Shown one piece after another: positions 5,766 through 7,885 of a stretch of 7,885 bases of DNA. The first letter of the stretch is position 1; every line of letters begins with the position of its first letter. Where the stretch lies: positions 1-7,885 of the forward strand of contig USPI01000061.1 in the NCBI GenBank assembly GCA_900556535.1. The letters are read 5' to 3'. The position numbers and the translations under genes are program-made. The notes beneath the pieces were generated by a model, which saw only the letters and a list, made by a program, of their open reading frames with translations, had not been told where the DNA came from and did no database searches. This DNA is from an uncultured Eubacteriales bacterium (lineage in GTDB: Bacteria > Bacillota > Clostridia > Oscillospirales > Oscillospiraceae).

Positions 5766-7883
5766 TCACAGCACCCCCGTCTTTTCCATCTCGCCCTCGA
5801 CGAAGCGGTTGACGCCGATGAAGGGCTTGCGCACGACAAGGCCTATGGCAAGGCCCGCTATGCCGAATATCATGAGCTCGGCAAGGTAGATCACAAAGTC
5901 CCAGCCGTACACGCCGCATATCGCCTCGCGCATCGCGTTGATGGCATACGGGAACGGGAAGAACAGATATATCTTGCTGAATATCTCGGGCAGTATCTCG
6001 ATCGGGTAAGAGCCGGAGGAGCCCGCTATCTGCAGGACCATGATGACGACGACTATCGCCTTGCCGATGTCGCCGAAGGCCAGCGCGAGCGAATAGATTA
6101 TCGCAAGGAACACGAAGCTCGTGACCGCCGCAGCCACCCACAGCAGCACAGGCTCCTGACACCGGCAGCCGAGCAGGTAGATGTCACCGAGCACGATGAC
6201 CGCCGCCTGCGCCTGCCCAACGAGCAGGAACAGCAAAAATCTGCCCCAGAACTTCTGCCTCTCGGTCACGCGGCGAAGATTTTTAGGCTCCGCCTCGACC
6301 TTGAGGATGGAAACGAGGATAACGCCGCCGACCCAGATGGCCAGAGCGGAGTAAAACGGCGTCATTGCGTCGCCGTAGCTTGCAACGGGATATATGGTCT
6401 CCTCCCTCACGCTCACGGGTGATGAGAGGAAGTCCGCGTATTTTTCGGCGTTGCCGTTGAGGACGGTTATGAGCGCCTGAAGCCGCTCGTCCGCGGTGCC
6501 GTCGTTTATTTTTTCAAGCAGCTTGTCAACGGAATCCGCCGTGCGCGTCATGAGATCCTGAAGCCGCGTGAGCGAGGACGAAACATAAGAGAGCGTATCG
6601 CCCGCGGCGCCCACGACGGGCGCAATGTCGTCAAGCGTGACTCCGAGGCTCGAAATGAGCGGAGCGAGCATTCCGAGAGTTGTCGAAAGATTGGAGAGCA
6701 TCATGTCGATGCCGGTCTTGAGCTCGTTATTTATCATCGAGCGGATGAGCGAAACCGTATCCGCGCAGGCGGCGGTGATGTTTGCCGCGTCGGACGCAAA
6801 GCTCGCATCGTCGTGCAGGAAGCCGAGCTGCGTCTGCATCTGCTTTGTGCGCTCTATGAGTGCGTCAAGGGTGTTTGCAACGTAAGACGCGCCCGACATC
6901 GCGCTGTTTTCGGGGATTATCGCGCGCAGCGCCTCAAGGTGCGACTGAAGCTTCTGCGCGGCGGCGATGGCGTTATCGACCATCTCGTTATGAAGCTCCA
7001 CCGCCCCGTTTACGACCTCGTTCGAGGCTATTTTCTCAAGAGCCGCGGTGAGCTCGTCCAGATCCGTCTGAAGCTCCGCGAGCTTTGCGTCAATGCCCTC
7101 GCCGAGCTTATCTACGGCGCTCTGCGCGTTTGCGACCTCCGCCTTGGCGTTATTGAGGGTCGCCTGACTTCCCGCAAGAGCCGCGGACGCATTTGCCGAG
7201 CCGCTGCCGATGCCGGACAGGACGTAGGAAACGGACGAGCTTTGGGAAACAAAGCTGCCGATGGAATCGCCGTAGGTGCGCAGGCTCGAGCTCAGCTCCG
7301 TGAGCTGAGAGATGACGGAGTTTATCATCTGCTCGCCGTCAACGCTCTCGCTCGCCTCCTGCGTCGTGGAGAACACCGTCTGGAACAGCACCTTCAGGTA
7401 CTCGACCTGAATGTTTTGCTTGACCGTTTCCGAGGCGGTCTCGGTTATCTTCACCGCAATGGCGTTTTTCTTCGCGTTTTCGTAATATGTAATGGTGCTT
7501 TCATCGTCGGTGAGGGCGGACTTGAGGTCATACATATTGCGGCTGAAGTTTTCGCCGATGACAATGGCGGCGTAGTATTTGCCCGACTCCACGCCCTTTA
7601 TGGCCTTATCCGTGCTGCCGGTAAAGACCCAGTTGATGGACTTGTTGTCCTTCAGGCTGTCAAGAATGGCTTCGCCCTTGTTTTCGCCCTCGTACCCCGC
7701 ATCGTCGGAGGCGACCGCGATGCTGATATTCCCCGTGTTGCCGTAGGGGTCGGAGTTTGCGTAGATGTTAAACCACGCATACAGCGCAGGTATGATGGCT
7801 ATCGCAACGACAATGACCGCCGCGAAGAAGTGCCTGAAGATGCTTTTCAGGTCTGATGAGAAAATTTTTAACGTATTGCGCAT
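5766..7883 (-). CDS. YhgE/Pip-family membrane protein (first copy)
   Basis: The 705-aa protein shares the layout of the copy downstream. The N-terminal helix (19-39) ends in PALYAWFNIYANSDPYG (32-48), followed by a long extracytoplasmic domain (about 45-505) with coiled-coil-like stretches such as 235-285 (rich in Ala, Leu, Lys, Glu). A C-terminal ABC-2-type domain follows, with helices at 507-527, 547-570, 579-601, 605-621 and 663-685. Matching blocks include YYAAIVIGENFSRN (103-116), YYENAKKNAIAVKIT (133-147) and GSYPIEILPEIFSKIYLFF (624-642). The two copies agree well at both ends and poorly in the middle, so they are an old duplication. The ATG at 7883-7881 lies at the window edge; the N-terminus matches family starts, so the gene seems complete, but its ribosome binding site and promoter are outside. 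A two-cysteine loop (GCRC, 572-575) lies between helices 3 and 4. No ATPase gene accompanies it here. Confidence 0.92.
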   Translation of the reverse strand: MRNTLKIFSSDLKSIFRHFFAAVIVVAIAIIPALYAWFNIYANSDPYGNTGNISIAVASDDAGYEGENKGEAILDSLKDNKSINWVFTGSTDKAIKGVESGKYYAAIVIGENFSRNMYDLKSALTDDESTITYYENAKKNAIAVKITETASETVKQNIQVEYLKVLFQTVFSTTQEASESVDGEQMINSVISQLTELSSSLRTYGDSIGSFVSQSSSVSYVLSGIGSGSANASAALAGSQATLNNAKAEVANAQSAVDKLGEGIDAKLAELQTDLDELTAALEKIASNEVVNGAVELHNEMVDNAIAAAQKLQSHLEALRAIIPENSAMSGASYVANTLDALIERTKQMQTQLGFLHDDASFASDAANITAACADTVSLIRSMINNELKTGIDMMLSNLSTTLGMLAPLISSLGVTLDDIAPVVGAAGDTLSYVSSSLTRLQDLMTRTADSVDKLLEKINDGTADERLQALITVLNGNAEKYADFLSSPVSVREETIYPVASYGDAMTPFYSALAIWVGGVILVSILKVEAEPKNLRRVTERQKFWGRFLLFLLVGQAQAAVIVLGDIYLLGCRCQEPVLLWVAAAVTSFVFLAIIYSLALAFGDIGKAIVVVIMVLQIAGSSGSYPIEILPEIFSKIYLFFPFPYAINAMREAICGVYGWDFVIYLAELMIFGIAGLAIGLVVRKPFIGVNRFVEGEMEKTGVL

Positions 7884-7885
7884 GA

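Noticed and set aside
5765..5839. N-terminal extension of the two-TM protein to an upstream start
   Set aside because: The added 25 residues are read out of frame from the end of the YhgE gene and look non-protein-like; the ATG at 5764 fits spacing and ribosome binding site.
6813..7856. A 347-codon plus-strand open frame opposite the first YhgE/Pip gene
   Set aside because: Arg/Leu/Val-rich shadow of the Ala/Ser-rich YhgE coding sequence, with no plausible domain; the minus-strand frame has clear family motifs.
1..7885. CRISPR array, insertion sequence or prophage signals
   Set aside because: No regularly spaced direct repeats, transposase, integrase or terminal inverted repeats were seen. 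The link of Pip to phage is as a receptor and does not imply a prophage.

Overview
The window looks like chromosome from a Gram-positive anaerobe of the class Clostridia, most likely an Oscillospiraceae/Ruminococcaceae relative. That rests on the gene order rpmG-secE-nusG-rplK-rplA, the AGGAGG-type ribosome binding sites, the fairly GC-rich codon use and the YhgE/Pip membrane proteins. The taxonomic call is inference from style and gene content. Every gene I can support is on the minus strand, so transcription runs from right to left.

Right part (7883 down to 2569): a tightly packed four-gene operon of envelope character. In transcription order it encodes a YhgE/Pip-family membrane protein (705 aa), a small two-helix membrane protein (130 aa), a second, divergent YhgE/Pip protein (715 aa) and a 220-aa cytosolic protein. 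The last resembles the CpsB/YwqE-type PHP tyrosine phosphatases but has lost most of the metal-binding residues. The gene junctions are 1 nt, a 4-nt ATGA overlap and another 4-nt ATGA overlap, so the proteins are probably made in a coupled way and may work together at the membrane. The promoter of this operon is outside the window.

Middle (2568 to 2342): an intergenic stretch with a strong 17-bp-arm hairpin just after the last envelope gene, a near-consensus sigma-A promoter (TTGACC, 17 nt, TATATT on the minus strand) and a leader of about 125 nt with inverted repeats before the next operon.

Left part (2341 down to 156): the housekeeping operon rpmG (L33), secE, nusG, rplK (L11) and rplA (L1). 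The rplK-rplA gap holds a hairpin that looks like the L1 autoregulatory mRNA target, right next to the ribosome binding site of rplA, which begins with TTG. After rplA comes a terminator hairpin (94-124). Next to it is a second hairpin (30-57) with a U-tract pointing in the plus direction, so a convergent plus-strand gene may lie just left of the window and rplJ-rplL need not follow rplA directly.

The most interesting item is the envelope module: two non-identical YhgE/Pip proteins, a small two-TM partner and an apparently catalytically dead CpsB-like protein, with no ABC ATPase visible in the window.
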